In this document: positions 54,076-62,814 of the stretch, piece by piece | Position numbering within the stretch: the first letter of the stretch is position 1 | Layout: every line of letters starts with the position of its first letter | Source: SHZL01 sp963784425 | Lineage (GTDB): Bacteria > Pseudomonadota > Gammaproteobacteria > Xanthomonadales > SZUA-36 | Assembly: GCA_963784425.1 (NCBI GenBank) | Contig: CAWARM010000007.1 | Span: 62,001 to 126,000, forward strand | DNA length: 64,000 bases | Reading direction: 5' to 3' | Notes under the pieces: generated by a model | Told to the model about the DNA's origin: nothing | Database searches by the model: none | Seen by the model: only the letters and a program-made list of their open reading frames with translations | Made by a program: the position numbers and the translations under genes

Positions 54076-54940
54076 GATCTCTTCCTTCGCTCCACCAGGC
54101 CGTGTCTGAGACCATGCGCAGGAATTCATCCCGGCCCGCATCGTCGTGGCCTAACATGGTCTTGAGCACCTTCGTGGCCACTGCATCAGCCGGCCAGCGC
54201 AGCCGGGTGCCGTCAGATTTGGCAATGTTCACAAACAGTTCGCCCACGATGCGCGGATCAAAAGCCTCTGACCGGCGATTGTGGATTTCATGGAGCCGGC
54301 TCTCGACCAGAGGACGATACGGCGAGTCCTGCGGGTAGTCGTCCGGAAGCTTCACCTGCTCTGCCGTGTAAGATTCAAATATCCCGGTTGCGTACATGCC
54401 GGCTTCCACCAGCGCCAGCCGGATGTCCCAGCGGTCGACTTCGTGCCGCAATGCTTCAGTCGCGCCTTCCAGTGCAAATTTGCTCGCTGCATAGGGCAAA
54501 TCCCCCGGTAAGCCGGCCATGCCGGACAGCGAACTCACCATGATGATGTAGCCTCCGCGCTGGGCGCGCATATGCGGAAGTACTGCCTTAGTGAGCAAAA
54601 GGGGGCCAAAGAAGTTGGTCTCCATCACCAGGCGCAGTGCTGCTTCAGGGATGTCTTCGAGGGCTCCGGGTCGAATCATCCCCGCGTTATTGACCAGCAC
54701 ATCGATGCTGCCGGCTTCATCCACGATTCCCTTGAGGAATGCAGCAAAGGTCTCTGGTTGCGTGATGTCCAGCTTGCAAATGTGGATGGAGAGATGTTCT
54801 TCCCTTGCCGCTGCTTGCAAGCGGCCCGCTTTTGCCGGATCACGCATGCTCGCGTAAACCGTATCACCATTCCTGGCAAAAGCTAAAGCTCCTTCCAGGC
54901 CAAAACCACTGTTCGAGCCGGTAATTACGACAACTGCCAT
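54065..54940 (-). CDS. Short-chain dehydrogenase/reductase (classical)
   Basis: The protein has 291 residues. The cofactor site is ITGSNSGFGLEGALAFARNG (T-G-x3-G-x-G), the NAG motif is LVNNAGMIRPG and the catalytic set is MVSSLSGMAG (Ser) with YAASKFALEG (Tyr and Lys). The C-terminal extension of about 60 residues is longer than the core family. The substrate is unknown. It is the second to last gene of the leftward group 53647-56775. Confidence 0.9.
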   Translation of the reverse strand: MAVVVITGSNSGFGLEGALAFARNGDTVYASMRDPAKAGRLQAAAREEHLSIHICKLDITQPETFAAFLKGIVDEAGSIDVLVNNAGMIRPGALEDIPEAALRLVMETNFFGPLLLTKAVLPHMRAQRGGYIIMVSSLSGMAGLPGDLPYAASKFALEGATEALRHEVDRWDIRLALVEAGMYATGIFESYTAEQVKLPDDYPQDSPYRPLVESRLHEIHNRRSEAFDPRIVGELFVNIAKSDGTRLRWPADAVATKVLKTMLGHDDAGRDEFLRMVSDTAWWSEGRDHAD

Positions 54941-54982
54941 TTAAGTCTCCCCATCCAGGTCTACCCAACTAAGTTTTCCCAT

Positions 54983-55969
54983 TTAATCCTCCATGGGGTA
55001 TTTCAAGCCGATCTGGCTTCTGATTTCATCCATGGTTTGCATGATGCTGAGGGTTTCGTCCAGCGGCATGATGCTGCTTTCGGTTTGCCCGGCCAGCATG
55101 CACCTTGCCGCCTCCATGGCTTGAAACTGGTAGCCGTTGCCGGGGAAGGGATATCCCACGGTTTCTTCCGCTTCACCCGTGATGCTGATGGTCAATTTGG
55201 GCGGCACGAATATCGGCGCGTGGACAAAAATCCTGCCCCGGTCGCCGAGCAGGGTGACCGATGGTGAAAGTTTCGCCCGCAAGGAAACATACAGGCTGGC
55301 AATTGCGCCATCGTGGTGTTGCAGCAGTATGGCATCGTGTTCATCCACCCCGGTCTTGCCGATGCTGGCGGTTGCGAGAACCCTGGCCGGTGAGCCAAAA
55401 ACCATTGATGCCATGGAAACGAGATACACTCCGGCATCGAGCAGTACGCCACCCCCCAGGTCCGGCCTGAACAGGTAGTTCCCGGGATCAAAAGCAGGCA
55501 TGTACGCGCCGCCGGCACTCATCAGTTGCACTTTGCCGATGACGTTTTGTTCCAGCAGTGCCCTGAGCCTGACCACGGCGGGAATGTAGCGGGTCCACAT
55601 CGCTTCCATCAGGAACAGCCGCTTCTCGCGTGCTTTGTCTATGAGCTGAGCTGCTTCAAGCGCATTGATCGTGAACGGCTTCTCGCAGATCACGGCTTTC
55701 CCGGCATCCAGGCACATCAGGCTGTTTTCCAGGTGGCAGGAATGCGGTGTGGCGACGTAGACCAGTTGTACCTGGGGGTCGGATGCCAGCGCCGCGTAGG
55801 CTGAATAGTGCCTGGGAACACCAAACTCGCTGGCAAAACGCTGCGCAGAGTCCTGGCTGCGTGATGCGACGGCCACCAACTCAATGTTCTCGGCGTGGCG
55901 CAGACCGGCAGCGAAGTCGCCAGCCATTCGTCCGGTGCCGAGTATGCCAAGTCGGATTTTCTCAGTCAT
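54983..55969 (-). CDS. Gfo/Idh/MocA family oxidoreductase
   Basis: The protein has 328 residues. The N-terminal Rossmann site is LGILGTGRMAGDFAAGLRH, followed by VAVASRS. The conserved CEKPFTINALEAAQLID carries the catalytic Lys. The C-terminal half has DLGGGVLLDAGVYLVSMA. This family oxidises or reduces sugars, cyclitols and their derivatives with NAD(P). It is eight bases from the SDR gene upstream and 42 from the one downstream. Confidence 0.92.
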   Translation of the reverse strand: MTEKIRLGILGTGRMAGDFAAGLRHAENIELVAVASRSQDSAQRFASEFGVPRHYSAYAALASDPQVQLVYVATPHSCHLENSLMCLDAGKAVICEKPFTINALEAAQLIDKAREKRLFLMEAMWTRYIPAVVRLRALLEQNVIGKVQLMSAGGAYMPAFDPGNYLFRPDLGGGVLLDAGVYLVSMASMVFGSPARVLATASIGKTGVDEHDAILLQHHDGAIASLYVSLRAKLSPSVTLLGDRGRIFVHAPIFVPPKLTISITGEAEETVGYPFPGNGYQFQAMEAARCMLAGQTESSIMPLDETLSIMQTMDEIRSQIGLKYPMED

Positions 55970-55977
55970 GTGACTAC

Positions 55978-56775
55978 CTACTTTGCCCGGCCTGTGGTTG
56001 AAAATCCGCCATCGACGACCAGGGCATGGCCGGTAATGAAGGAGGACTGCTCGCTGGCAAGGAAATAAATTGCATTGGCAATCTCAACAGGTTCCGCGAT
56101 GCGGCCAAGCAGTCCGTAACCTTTGGTCAGCGCATGAATCTGTTCAATCGTCACGCCTTTCCTGGCCATGTTGTTGATGTGAAAATCGGTGAGTGTATTC
56201 CCCGGGCAAACAGCGTTTACCCGGATTCCACGCAGGCCGAACTCTGTCGCCAGGCTGCGCATCAAGGCCAGAACGCCGGCCTTGCTCATGTCATAAATCG
56301 CCATCCCCGGAGAGCCTACCAGTGCATTCACAGAGGAAACCAGCACAATGGTCCCGCCCCCTTGATCCAGCATCGCCGGTACTACGGATTTGCAGGAGTA
56401 GGCGGCTCCCTTCAGATTGACTCCAATGATCGTGGACCAGTCCTCTTCGTTTGTGTCCAAAAGCCCGCCACCGATCTGCACCCCGGCATTGGCGATCAGG
56501 GTATCGATGCGTCCCCAGGTGGCGAGCACCTGCCGTGAAATTTCTTCACAGGCTTTCCAGTCCGATACGTCGGCGCAGATATCGAGCGACTCCCCGCCCT
56601 GGGCAGTGATTTGCCCAGAGACCGCTCGCAAGGCAACTGCATTGATGTCGGTTATTGCAACCCGAACGCCAGCTTCAGCGAACCGCAATGCACAGGCTTT
56701 GCCGATACCGGATCCTGCACCCGTGACAATGGCAACTTTGCGCTGGCCGTTTCTGTTCGGTGGCTTGGTCTTGAT
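55978..56775 (-). CDS. Short-chain dehydrogenase/reductase without a standard start codon
   Basis: The core is normal for an SDR: VAIVTGAGSGIGKACA cofactor site, LIANAGVQIGGG, SSVNALVGSPGM (Ser), YDMSKAGVLAL (Tyr, Lys) and GHALVVDGGFS at the end. The glycine motif at about 56699-56722 lies before the first usable start in this frame (TTG at 56688), so a start there would delete it. Between it and the upstream stop at 56797-56799 there is no ATG, GTG or TTG. The extent given begins at ATC 56775 (IKTKPPNRNGQRK). A rare start or a lost start by mutation or sequencing error is possible. It is the first gene of a leftward group. Confidence 0.75.
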   Translation of the reverse strand: MKTKPPNRNGQRKVAIVTGAGSGIGKACALRFAEAGVRVAITDINAVALRAVSGQITAQGGESLDICADVSDWKACEEISRQVLATWGRIDTLIANAGVQIGGGLLDTNEEDWSTIIGVNLKGAAYSCKSVVPAMLDQGGGTIVLVSSVNALVGSPGMAIYDMSKAGVLALMRSLATEFGLRGIRVNAVCPGNTLTDFHINNMARKGVTIEQIHALTKGYGLLGRIAEPVEIANAIYFLASEQSSFITGHALVVDGGFSTTGRAK

Positions 56776-56839
56776 AACAGTTCTCGCGAGGGCAGGTTAA
56801 TGCGAATGTAAGTCAGGCGGAAAACATTTGGGTGAAATA

Positions 56840-56870
56840 TAAGTTTATATATATACTAATTTTTCTGCTT
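56840..56870. promoter_or_regulatory. AT-rich near-palindrome before the SDR group
   Basis: AGTTTATATATATACT (about 56849-56864) is almost self-complementary and sits 75 bases before the first gene of the leftward SDR/Gfo/Idh group, in otherwise GC-rich sequence. Similar ATATAT dyads precede the GntR gene at 62.6 kb. A FadR-type operator is possible; it may equally be a promoter element. Confidence 0.3.
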
Positions 56871-56900
56871 ATGTCAATCTAAGGCAGGTTTGATTAGATT

Positions 56901-57054
56901 CGTCATTCCGGCCAAAGGCCGAAGGCCTGCGAGCCGGAATCCATTCGGCCATTGACTTGTGGATCCCGGGTCACCCCGGACCTGATCCGGGGCCGGGATG
57001 ACGTCTGTTCCTGGTCATGCGGAGTCGGGGTGACGTTCATTTGCGGGAATGACG
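56901..57054. repeat. Interspersed repeat of the CGTCATTCC...GGAATGACG type
   Basis: The ends CGTCATTCC (56901) and GGAATGACG (57046-57054) are inverted copies. Within are hairpins built on CCGGAAT/ATTCCGG and GGATCCCGGG...CCGGGATGACG. This pattern (GTCATTCCGGC...GCCGGAATCC) is a familiar family of extragenic repeats in proteobacteria. It lies between the SDR group and the MDR gene. Confidence 0.8.
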
Positions 57055-57108
57055 AAATTAATCAGAGTTTCCCAAGGCTTGCTCCATCCGGCATTAGAGG
57101 TTTTCATT

Positions 57109-58116
57109 ATGCCCAAACGCATCGTGTTTCCCGCCAAGGGGCAGGTTGCCCTGCAAGACTTCGAGTTGCCTGAGCCGGGTCCGCACGACTTGAAAATTCG
57201 CACTCTGTACAGCCTGATGAGCATCGGCACGGAAACGATCATCCTGCATCAGAAATACGCGCCGGATTCGCACTTTGCCCGGATGTTTTCCTTCCCCCAG
57301 CTAAAGACCGGGGTGCAGGCAGTTGGGGAGGTTGAACAGGTTGGCGGCGCGGTAAGCGATTTTGCCGCAGGTGACACCGTTTTCATGCGCATGGCCCACG
57401 GCTCCCACCAGGTCTTGCCGGCGGAGCGGTGCTCGCTGGTACCTGCTGGGGTCGACCGGAAGTTGGCTTGCTGGTGTGGCCTGGCGAAAACGGCTTTTCG
57501 CGCCGCCTGGGCCGGACGCTTCGAACTGGGTGGCCAGATACTGATCATCGGAGCGGGCCCGGTTGGGCAAATGGCCATCCGCTGGGCCAGGGTTGCCGGT
57601 GTGGCATCTATTGCAGTGGTTGACCTGTCGGCTTTTCGTTTGGAACATGCAGTGCGCGGCGGGGCAACGAAAACTCTCTGCGGCGACCTTGCCCAACACG
57701 CGATGACAATCAGGGAAATGCATGAAGGCAAAGGGCCGGCGCTGGTGGTGGACACCACCGGAAATCCTGCGGTGTTCCAAATCGCTCTGTCCGTCGCCGC
57801 CATGTTCGGTAAAGTTGTGCTATTGGGAGATACCGGATTTCCCGGCAAGCAGTGCCTGACATCGGACGTCATGACCAAGGGCCTGACCATCCAGGCCACC
57901 CACGACAGCCAGGACCGTGACGGCTGGACGCAGCGGCGCATCGACCGCCTGTTTTTCTCCAGTGTACGAGAAGGGCGGTTTGATCTTGCAGGCCTGATCA
58001 CCCACGAATTCCCGCCGGAGGAATGCGCAGCTGCCTACACCCTGGCGGAGCAGCAACGTGAGCAGGCCATGGGTATTCTGTTTGACTGGGGCCGGGCGAG
58101 ACAGGCCGCTAACTGA
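57109..58116 (+). CDS. MDR-superfamily zinc-type alcohol dehydrogenase
   Basis: The chosen start ATG at 57109 (MPKRIVFPAKGQVALQDF) opens the GroES-like domain; the frame extends further left without similarity. It has 335 residues. The nucleotide site is IIGAGPVGQMAIRWARVAG (about 145-163). The usual catalytic-zinc motif GHE is not present, so it may be a zinc-independent or variant member, similar to those found in sugar and cyclitol clusters. The substrate is unknown. It stands alone on the plus strand inside the island. Confidence 0.87.
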   Translation: MPKRIVFPAKGQVALQDFELPEPGPHDLKIRTLYSLMSIGTETIILHQKYAPDSHFARMFSFPQLKTGVQAVGEVEQVGGAVSDFAAGDTVFMRMAHGSHQVLPAERCSLVPAGVDRKLACWCGLAKTAFRAAWAGRFELGGQILIIGAGPVGQMAIRWARVAGVASIAVVDLSAFRLEHAVRGGATKTLCGDLAQHAMTIREMHEGKGPALVVDTTGNPAVFQIALSVAAMFGKVVLLGDTGFPGKQCLTSDVMTKGLTIQATHDSQDRDGWTQRRIDRLFFSSVREGRFDLAGLITHEFPPEECAAAYTLAEQQREQAMGILFDWGRARQAAN

Positions 58117-59239
58117 GCCACTTGAATAGGGCGATTCCAATAAAATTGGCCACAACATAACCCAGGATTCCGATCGCAATCCCGGGCGTGATCAATGTCT
58201 TCCAACCCTTGGTAGTGGCAAGCGCGGCAGCTACCGCGGGACCAACGATGGCTGCAGCTGAACCGATTATGGCGGTCGCAAGATCAATTTTGAACAATTT
58301 TGCACCCAACAATAAGACCACAAATTGTATGGCCAGCATGTAGGTGCAATAAACGAACAAAACCGGTGCCGAGGTAAGAAAGGTAACCGCATCCGTGCCC
58401 GCCCCAATAATGGCAAAAAAGGCGTACATACAGAGCATGCCTACAGCAAAGTCACCCTGCAGTTTCGCGAACCGGTCCGGGGCTATATTGGCCAGAATCA
58501 CCGTGATGATGGTGATAAAGAAAAGATTGTAATTACCCAATCCCAGCAAATTTGAGACATAGCCGGATACGGCACAGATTGCAAAGCTGATGGCGATACC
58601 AAGGGCAACATGATCCGTGCGAAAACGTGGGGTATCGTCATCACTGCCCGACACCATCGTTTGGCTTGAACTTTCGATGATTTCTGAAGGGAAGTGCCGC
58701 CGAATAAACGGAATGGAAGGCAGTATGGCAAGGGCAACCAGGCCAAGAATGCTGGCCGGCGCGCTCGCTCCAAGGGCAATGCCAAATGTTGTGGTGGACA
58801 TTTCCACGGCTTCCGATATCGCAACGAAATTGACCACGCCACCGATAAATGCCCCCGCATAAGTTCCAGCGATTTCCGCTGCTTCCGGGCCCAGGTTGAA
58901 TATGAAAAAACCTGAAATCGCGCCTGCACAAACGCCGATGCTCGATATCACGAACGCCGGCAGCACCCAGCCACCCTCGGCAAACACGTTGCGCAGATTG
59001 GCTTTGAACAGCAGGAAGGGAACGCCCAGAGGCAGCAGGTACTGGCCAACGAAACCGTAGGCCGGCGCTTCAATGGGGATAACGCCGGTGTTCGACAGCA
59101 GCAGGCCGATACCGATGACCCAGGGAACCCCGGGCAACACTTTGGCTATGGGTTTGCGATCAATCCAAAAACCCAGCCAGGCCAGTCCAAAAATAACTGC
59201 GGCCAGTGCGGTATTGCTGTCGGCGGAAATAAGGGGCAT
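58109..59239 (-). CDS. DUF819 family membrane protein
   Basis: The protein has 376 residues and about ten membrane segments in two similar halves. It matches DUF819 (YjcL-like), for example in VPWVIGIGLLLSNTGVIP, GTYAGAFIGGVVNFVAISEA and SAAAIVGPAVAAALATTKGWKTL. A cytoplasmic loop in the middle is polar (SSSQTMVSGSDDDTPRF). The family is suspected to transport organic solutes; none is proven here. In this island it could be the uptake system. Confidence 0.85.
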   Translation of the reverse strand: MPLISADSNTALAAVIFGLAWLGFWIDRKPIAKVLPGVPWVIGIGLLLSNTGVIPIEAPAYGFVGQYLLPLGVPFLLFKANLRNVFAEGGWVLPAFVISSIGVCAGAISGFFIFNLGPEAAEIAGTYAGAFIGGVVNFVAISEAVEMSTTTFGIALGASAPASILGLVALAILPSIPFIRRHFPSEIIESSSQTMVSGSDDDTPRFRTDHVALGIAISFAICAVSGYVSNLLGLGNYNLFFITIITVILANIAPDRFAKLQGDFAVGMLCMYAFFAIIGAGTDAVTFLTSAPVLFVYCTYMLAIQFVVLLLGAKLFKIDLATAIIGSAAAIVGPAVAAALATTKGWKTLITPGIAIGILGYVVANFIGIALFKWLS

Positions 59240-59327
59240 GCAAGCCTCCGTTCAAACGTCAGAATGTCGTAAGCATGCCTTGATTCGTATCCCGGACGCC
59301 AGCCCCGAAGCTGATCCGGGCATCAGA

Positions 59328-60971
59328 TCATGGGCACAGTGACCGGCGATTCTGCTCCATGAGTATGAATTTCCAAGGCGCCGGCATGCGCTCACGGATA
59401 GTTACATCAATCAGGGTAGGGCCTTTTTCAGCCATGGCTTTGGGCAGCACCTTGGCCAACTCCGCCGGCGAACTTACGCGGTATGCACCAGCGCCAAAAC
59501 TCTCGGCCATCTTGACGAAGTCCGGATTGGTGAGGTCGGAACATATGCGCCGGCCTTCGAACCATTCATCCTGCTGGCGTTGCACATTGGTGAACTTGTT
59601 GTCGTTGAATATTATGGTGACCAGGTTCAGCTGGTGGTGCACGGCAGTGGACAGTTCCTGCACCGTGAACATGAAACCACCATCCCCGGTGACCTGCACA
59701 ACCGCCTTGTCGGGGTGCGCCGCGGCAACCCCCAGGGCAGTAGCAAAACCGTAGCCCAGGGTGCCTTGCTGGCAGGCGGAAACAAAATGTCGCGGTTCGT
59801 AGACCGGAAAACCGTACCAGGAAGCAAAGCCAACCTGGGTCACTTCATCGACGAAGTAACCGTCTCGAGGCAGGGCCGCACGAATTACATCGAGGTAAGC
59901 CATTTGCGGCCCGACATGTTCCCTGATGGATTTCATAGTCTGCTGTTTCAATGCGCTTAATTCGGCTTCACGACTGGCGACGTCTGCACCATGGGTTTCG
60001 AGCTCCTTGAGCAAGGCGCCCAGGACGCACTTGGCATCACCCACAATTCCGACTTCGGGGGTGGTGATGCGGGTCAGTTCAACGGGGTCAATGTCAATCC
60101 GCACGAGCTTGAGCTCATCGTCCTTGCCCCACATGGTCAGGGGCATTTTCAGGCGGGTGCCAATCGCCAGCACCGCGTCTGCTTCTCCCCACAGCTTATG
60201 CCCTGCAGGCAGGTTCTGGCTGAGGTAGTGATCATCCGGAATAACGCCTTTACCTTTGCGCTTGGCCACAACCGGGGCCTGCAGGCGTTCTGCCACGGCT
60301 AACACTTCCGGCACTGCATTGAGCACGCCGGAACCGATGACAATCATGGGCCGCTTTGCGGTAGTCAGGACCCGCACTGCAGCTTTGATCAGGTCCATAT
60401 CTAGTGGCGGTGGTTCGGCGGCAGCAGCGAAGCGTGCCGGGGCAACTTCTGCCTCAGTACCCATGACATCCATGGGCATTTCGATTTCGACGGGGCGCGG
60501 TCGGCCCGACCTGAGTTCCGTGAACGCCTGCGCCATCAGCTCGGGTGTTTGCGACGGATGGTTGATGCGTTCGGCCCACTTGGTCAGGTGCCGGATCAGG
60601 CCCAGTTGGTCGGGGATTTCATGCAGATGTCCGTAACCGCTGTCGATTCCGGAAAGGTGTACCTGGCCAGAAATCGCCAGCACCGGAGAATTGCATGCCC
60701 ATGCTGTGCACAAAGCGGCAGTGGTATTGAGCAGGCCAGGCCCCGGCACGACCGTGTACACGCCCACTTTGCCCGTGGTTTGTGCATAGCCGAACGCCAT
60801 GTAAGCGGCGCCTTGCTCATGGCGCGTATGGATCAGCCTGATCTTGCCATTAACGCGAAAGACCGCGTCAAAGAGGTGATCGAGTTGCCCTCCCGGCAAA
60901 CCGAAAACAGTGTCTACATCATTGGCGATCAGCGACTCTACGATCGCATCGGCACCGGAAATCCTTGGCAT
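59328..60971 (-). CDS. Thiamine-diphosphate-dependent enzyme, acetolactate synthase-like
   Basis: The protein has 547 residues. The N-terminal PYR domain has the activating Glu in IHTRHEQGAAYMAFGYA (about residue 52). The C-terminal PP domain carries GDGGFMFTVQELSTAVHH with the Mg2+ Asn in FNDNKFTNV. The family includes acetolactate synthases, benzaldehyde lyases, oxalyl-CoA and sulfoacetaldehyde enzymes. No regulatory ilvN subunit is adjacent, so valine synthesis is unlikely. I infer a C-C bond lyase or ligase acting in the island pathway. Confidence 0.9.
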   Translation of the reverse strand: MPRISGADAIVESLIANDVDTVFGLPGGQLDHLFDAVFRVNGKIRLIHTRHEQGAAYMAFGYAQTTGKVGVYTVVPGPGLLNTTAALCTAWACNSPVLAISGQVHLSGIDSGYGHLHEIPDQLGLIRHLTKWAERINHPSQTPELMAQAFTELRSGRPRPVEIEMPMDVMGTEAEVAPARFAAAAEPPPLDMDLIKAAVRVLTTAKRPMIVIGSGVLNAVPEVLAVAERLQAPVVAKRKGKGVIPDDHYLSQNLPAGHKLWGEADAVLAIGTRLKMPLTMWGKDDELKLVRIDIDPVELTRITTPEVGIVGDAKCVLGALLKELETHGADVASREAELSALKQQTMKSIREHVGPQMAYLDVIRAALPRDGYFVDEVTQVGFASWYGFPVYEPRHFVSACQQGTLGYGFATALGVAAAHPDKAVVQVTGDGGFMFTVQELSTAVHHQLNLVTIIFNDNKFTNVQRQQDEWFEGRRICSDLTNPDFVKMAESFGAGAYRVSSPAELAKVLPKAMAEKGPTLIDVTIRERMPAPWKFILMEQNRRSLCP

Positions 60972-60995
60972 AAAATTCTCACGGTCATGGATTGA

Positions 60996-61022
60996 GAAAA
61001 ACGGGCCCGAAAGCCCGGCAAA
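60996..61022 (-). terminator. Possible leftward hairpin terminator between the MocD-like and ThDP genes
   Basis: On the minus strand GGGCTTTCGGGCCC is followed by GTTTTTCTC. The hairpin is short (four to five base pairs) but has a T run. It would reduce read-through from the MocD-like gene into the ThDP gene, whose start is at 60971. Confidence 0.35.
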
Positions 61023-61066
61023 TGATGAAAGCTCTGGTCAGCGCTATAATAGTTTACACATAAACC

Positions 61067-62363
61067 TTATGCCTGCGTCGATTTCTTTGCAACCTGGACT
61101 TCCACCATCTGGAAGTCCGCTTTGCTGGTCCCGCAGTCCGGGCACGCCCAGTCGTCGGGAATGTTTTCCCATGCGGTGCCGGGAAGGATGCCCTCATCGG
61201 GTAAGCCCAGGCGTTCCGAATAGACGAATCCACAGACCGTGCATTCCCAAAGCCGATCTGGGCCACCTTGGGCTGAGCCGTCATTGTCAATTGCGGCACT
61301 CGATAGCGGCTTACCCGCAGCATCTTCCCGCGCAGTCGGGCTTTCCTCGCGGGCTCCAGGCAAGGGTGGGACGTACTGGTAGCCGGGCTCCACTTCCTGC
61401 CGCCGCTGGATGGCTATCATCTGCCGCCAGGTTGCCAGCAGGCCATTGGTGGCCGGCGGGCAGTCGTGTTTGATGGCATCGTGCAAGCGGCGCAGGTTGT
61501 AGCAAGGCACGGCCGCATACATGTGATGCTCGGCATGGAAGTTCATGTACCAGTTGAGGAATTGCACGACCGGGTTGAGGTACATCGTGCGGGTGTTCAA
61601 GCGAAAATCGGGGACCTTGTCTTTGAGGCCGGCATGCTGCGCGGCGTTGCACAGGATAATCAGCCAGCCGCCATACAGCGGCGTGAAAGAAACAACCACG
61701 GGGATTATCCAGTAGCCATAATAGAGGGACACCACGGTAATGAAGCAGTGGCCGGCAAGCAGGATGCGTGCCCAGCGAAACACCGAAAAGCGTGCCGGGT
61801 CCCGGGCCAGCACATAGCTCTCCCATCCCTTATCCAGTCTGCCGCGCGCATAGCGCAGGCTGGACTTTATAGCGCCAAACATGCGGGCCGGGTCAACGAA
61901 TGCCGTCTTGAGGAACTCGGCCAGCGTAAATGTCTGGGGCAGTAGCACTTCCTGATCCTGCGGCGGATACAGGGTGAACTTGTGGTGTTCGGTGTGGCTG
62001 GCCCAGTAGAAGTCATATGGGAACCAGCGCAGGAAACCAAACACCCGGAGAAAAAGCCCGTTGAGCCAGGACTGCCTGAACACCGTGCCATGCACCAGTT
62101 CGTGCTCGGCATTGCTCATGAAGGCGCAAACCGTGCCATGCAGCAAACAGCACCGGGATCAGCAGCAACCAGGACAGTTGCTGCACATACACTGCCAGAC
62201 TGCCCGTCAGAATCATCAGGCCAAGGAACCCACCGGCCTGGGCAAGCCCTTTCACGTTGTTGCGTTCATTGAGTTTCTGCAGCAGGCTGGGCTCCACCGG
62301 GCTCCGATACCAGTTGACTACCAGGTCATGGTCAAACTTGGTTCTCGCAACGGAGTCTTCCAT
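61067..62363 (-). pseudogene. MocD-like membrane di-iron oxygenase/desaturase fused to rubredoxin, frameshifted near the N-terminus
   Basis: The assumed start ATG at 62363 (MEDSVARTKFDHDLV) is uncertain; 62408 is an alternative. About 430 residues. Di-iron His boxes are HELVHG, HTEHH and FHAEHHMY, and membrane segments match MocD-type oxygenases, which with a ferredoxin demethylate rhizopine in rhizobia. After a linker a complete rubredoxin domain follows at the C-terminus (ECTVCGFVYSE and WACPDCGTSKADF). A frame change at 62146-62149, one extra T in CTGTTTGCTG, separates the first 75 or so residues from the rest; removing it joins LLLIPVL to LLHGTVCAFM. The rubredoxin would be a built-in electron donor. 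Confidence 0.8.
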
Positions 62364-62814
62364 GGGTTTCAGCGCTAGCAAAGGCGTCAGTTGCGACGCG
62401 GGAGCCATTTTGGGCCGGATTAATAAGGCAGTTGAAAAGCTGAAGCAAGTTAGCAATAATCCCATTAATTGTCAATTTTTTAGCCCGAAGATCCGTCCAG
62501 ATCTCAAAGATGCCAATGTAGGTCAAATGCTACCACCCGGCACGGCCGGAAACGTGCGGGGAGGTCCCCCGCAAAAAACAATATACATATGAAAAACAAA
62601 AGATATATCAGCATATATCGTTGCCTGACCATAGGAGTGCCAGGAGTGGCTTCAGGTCTGCCGAGAAAATTTAATCCCATTTAATGGGCGGATTGGATAA
62701 ACTCAATGGGATGATTTGCATTTAGTTGAGACGCAATAGGAGACTTTGAGTGGTGTGCAAAATGTGCAACGAGCGGCACTTCCCGACAAGTCACACTGCG
62801 CTCACAGGGGATGA
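62364..62814. other. Intergenic region with AT-rich dyads
   Basis: No gene is visible. It holds GATATAT-CAGC-ATATATC (near 62604, a 7-bp dyad), CCCATTTAATGGG (62678-62690, a palindrome around one base) with a partner AATGGGAT near 62705, and a GC-rich hairpin GCGGGG/CCCCGC near 62560. These are candidate operators between the divergent MocD-like and GntR genes. The regulatory signal is inferred from symmetry only. Confidence 0.4.

Noticed and set aside
59328..60971. Biosynthetic acetolactate synthase (IlvB) or inositol enzyme IolD
   Set aside because: There is no regulatory subunit next to it, and no iol genes; length is shorter than IolD.
61067..62465. Two separate overlapping genes
   Set aside because: The pieces form one protein family member when one base is removed; the second piece lacks a plausible start.
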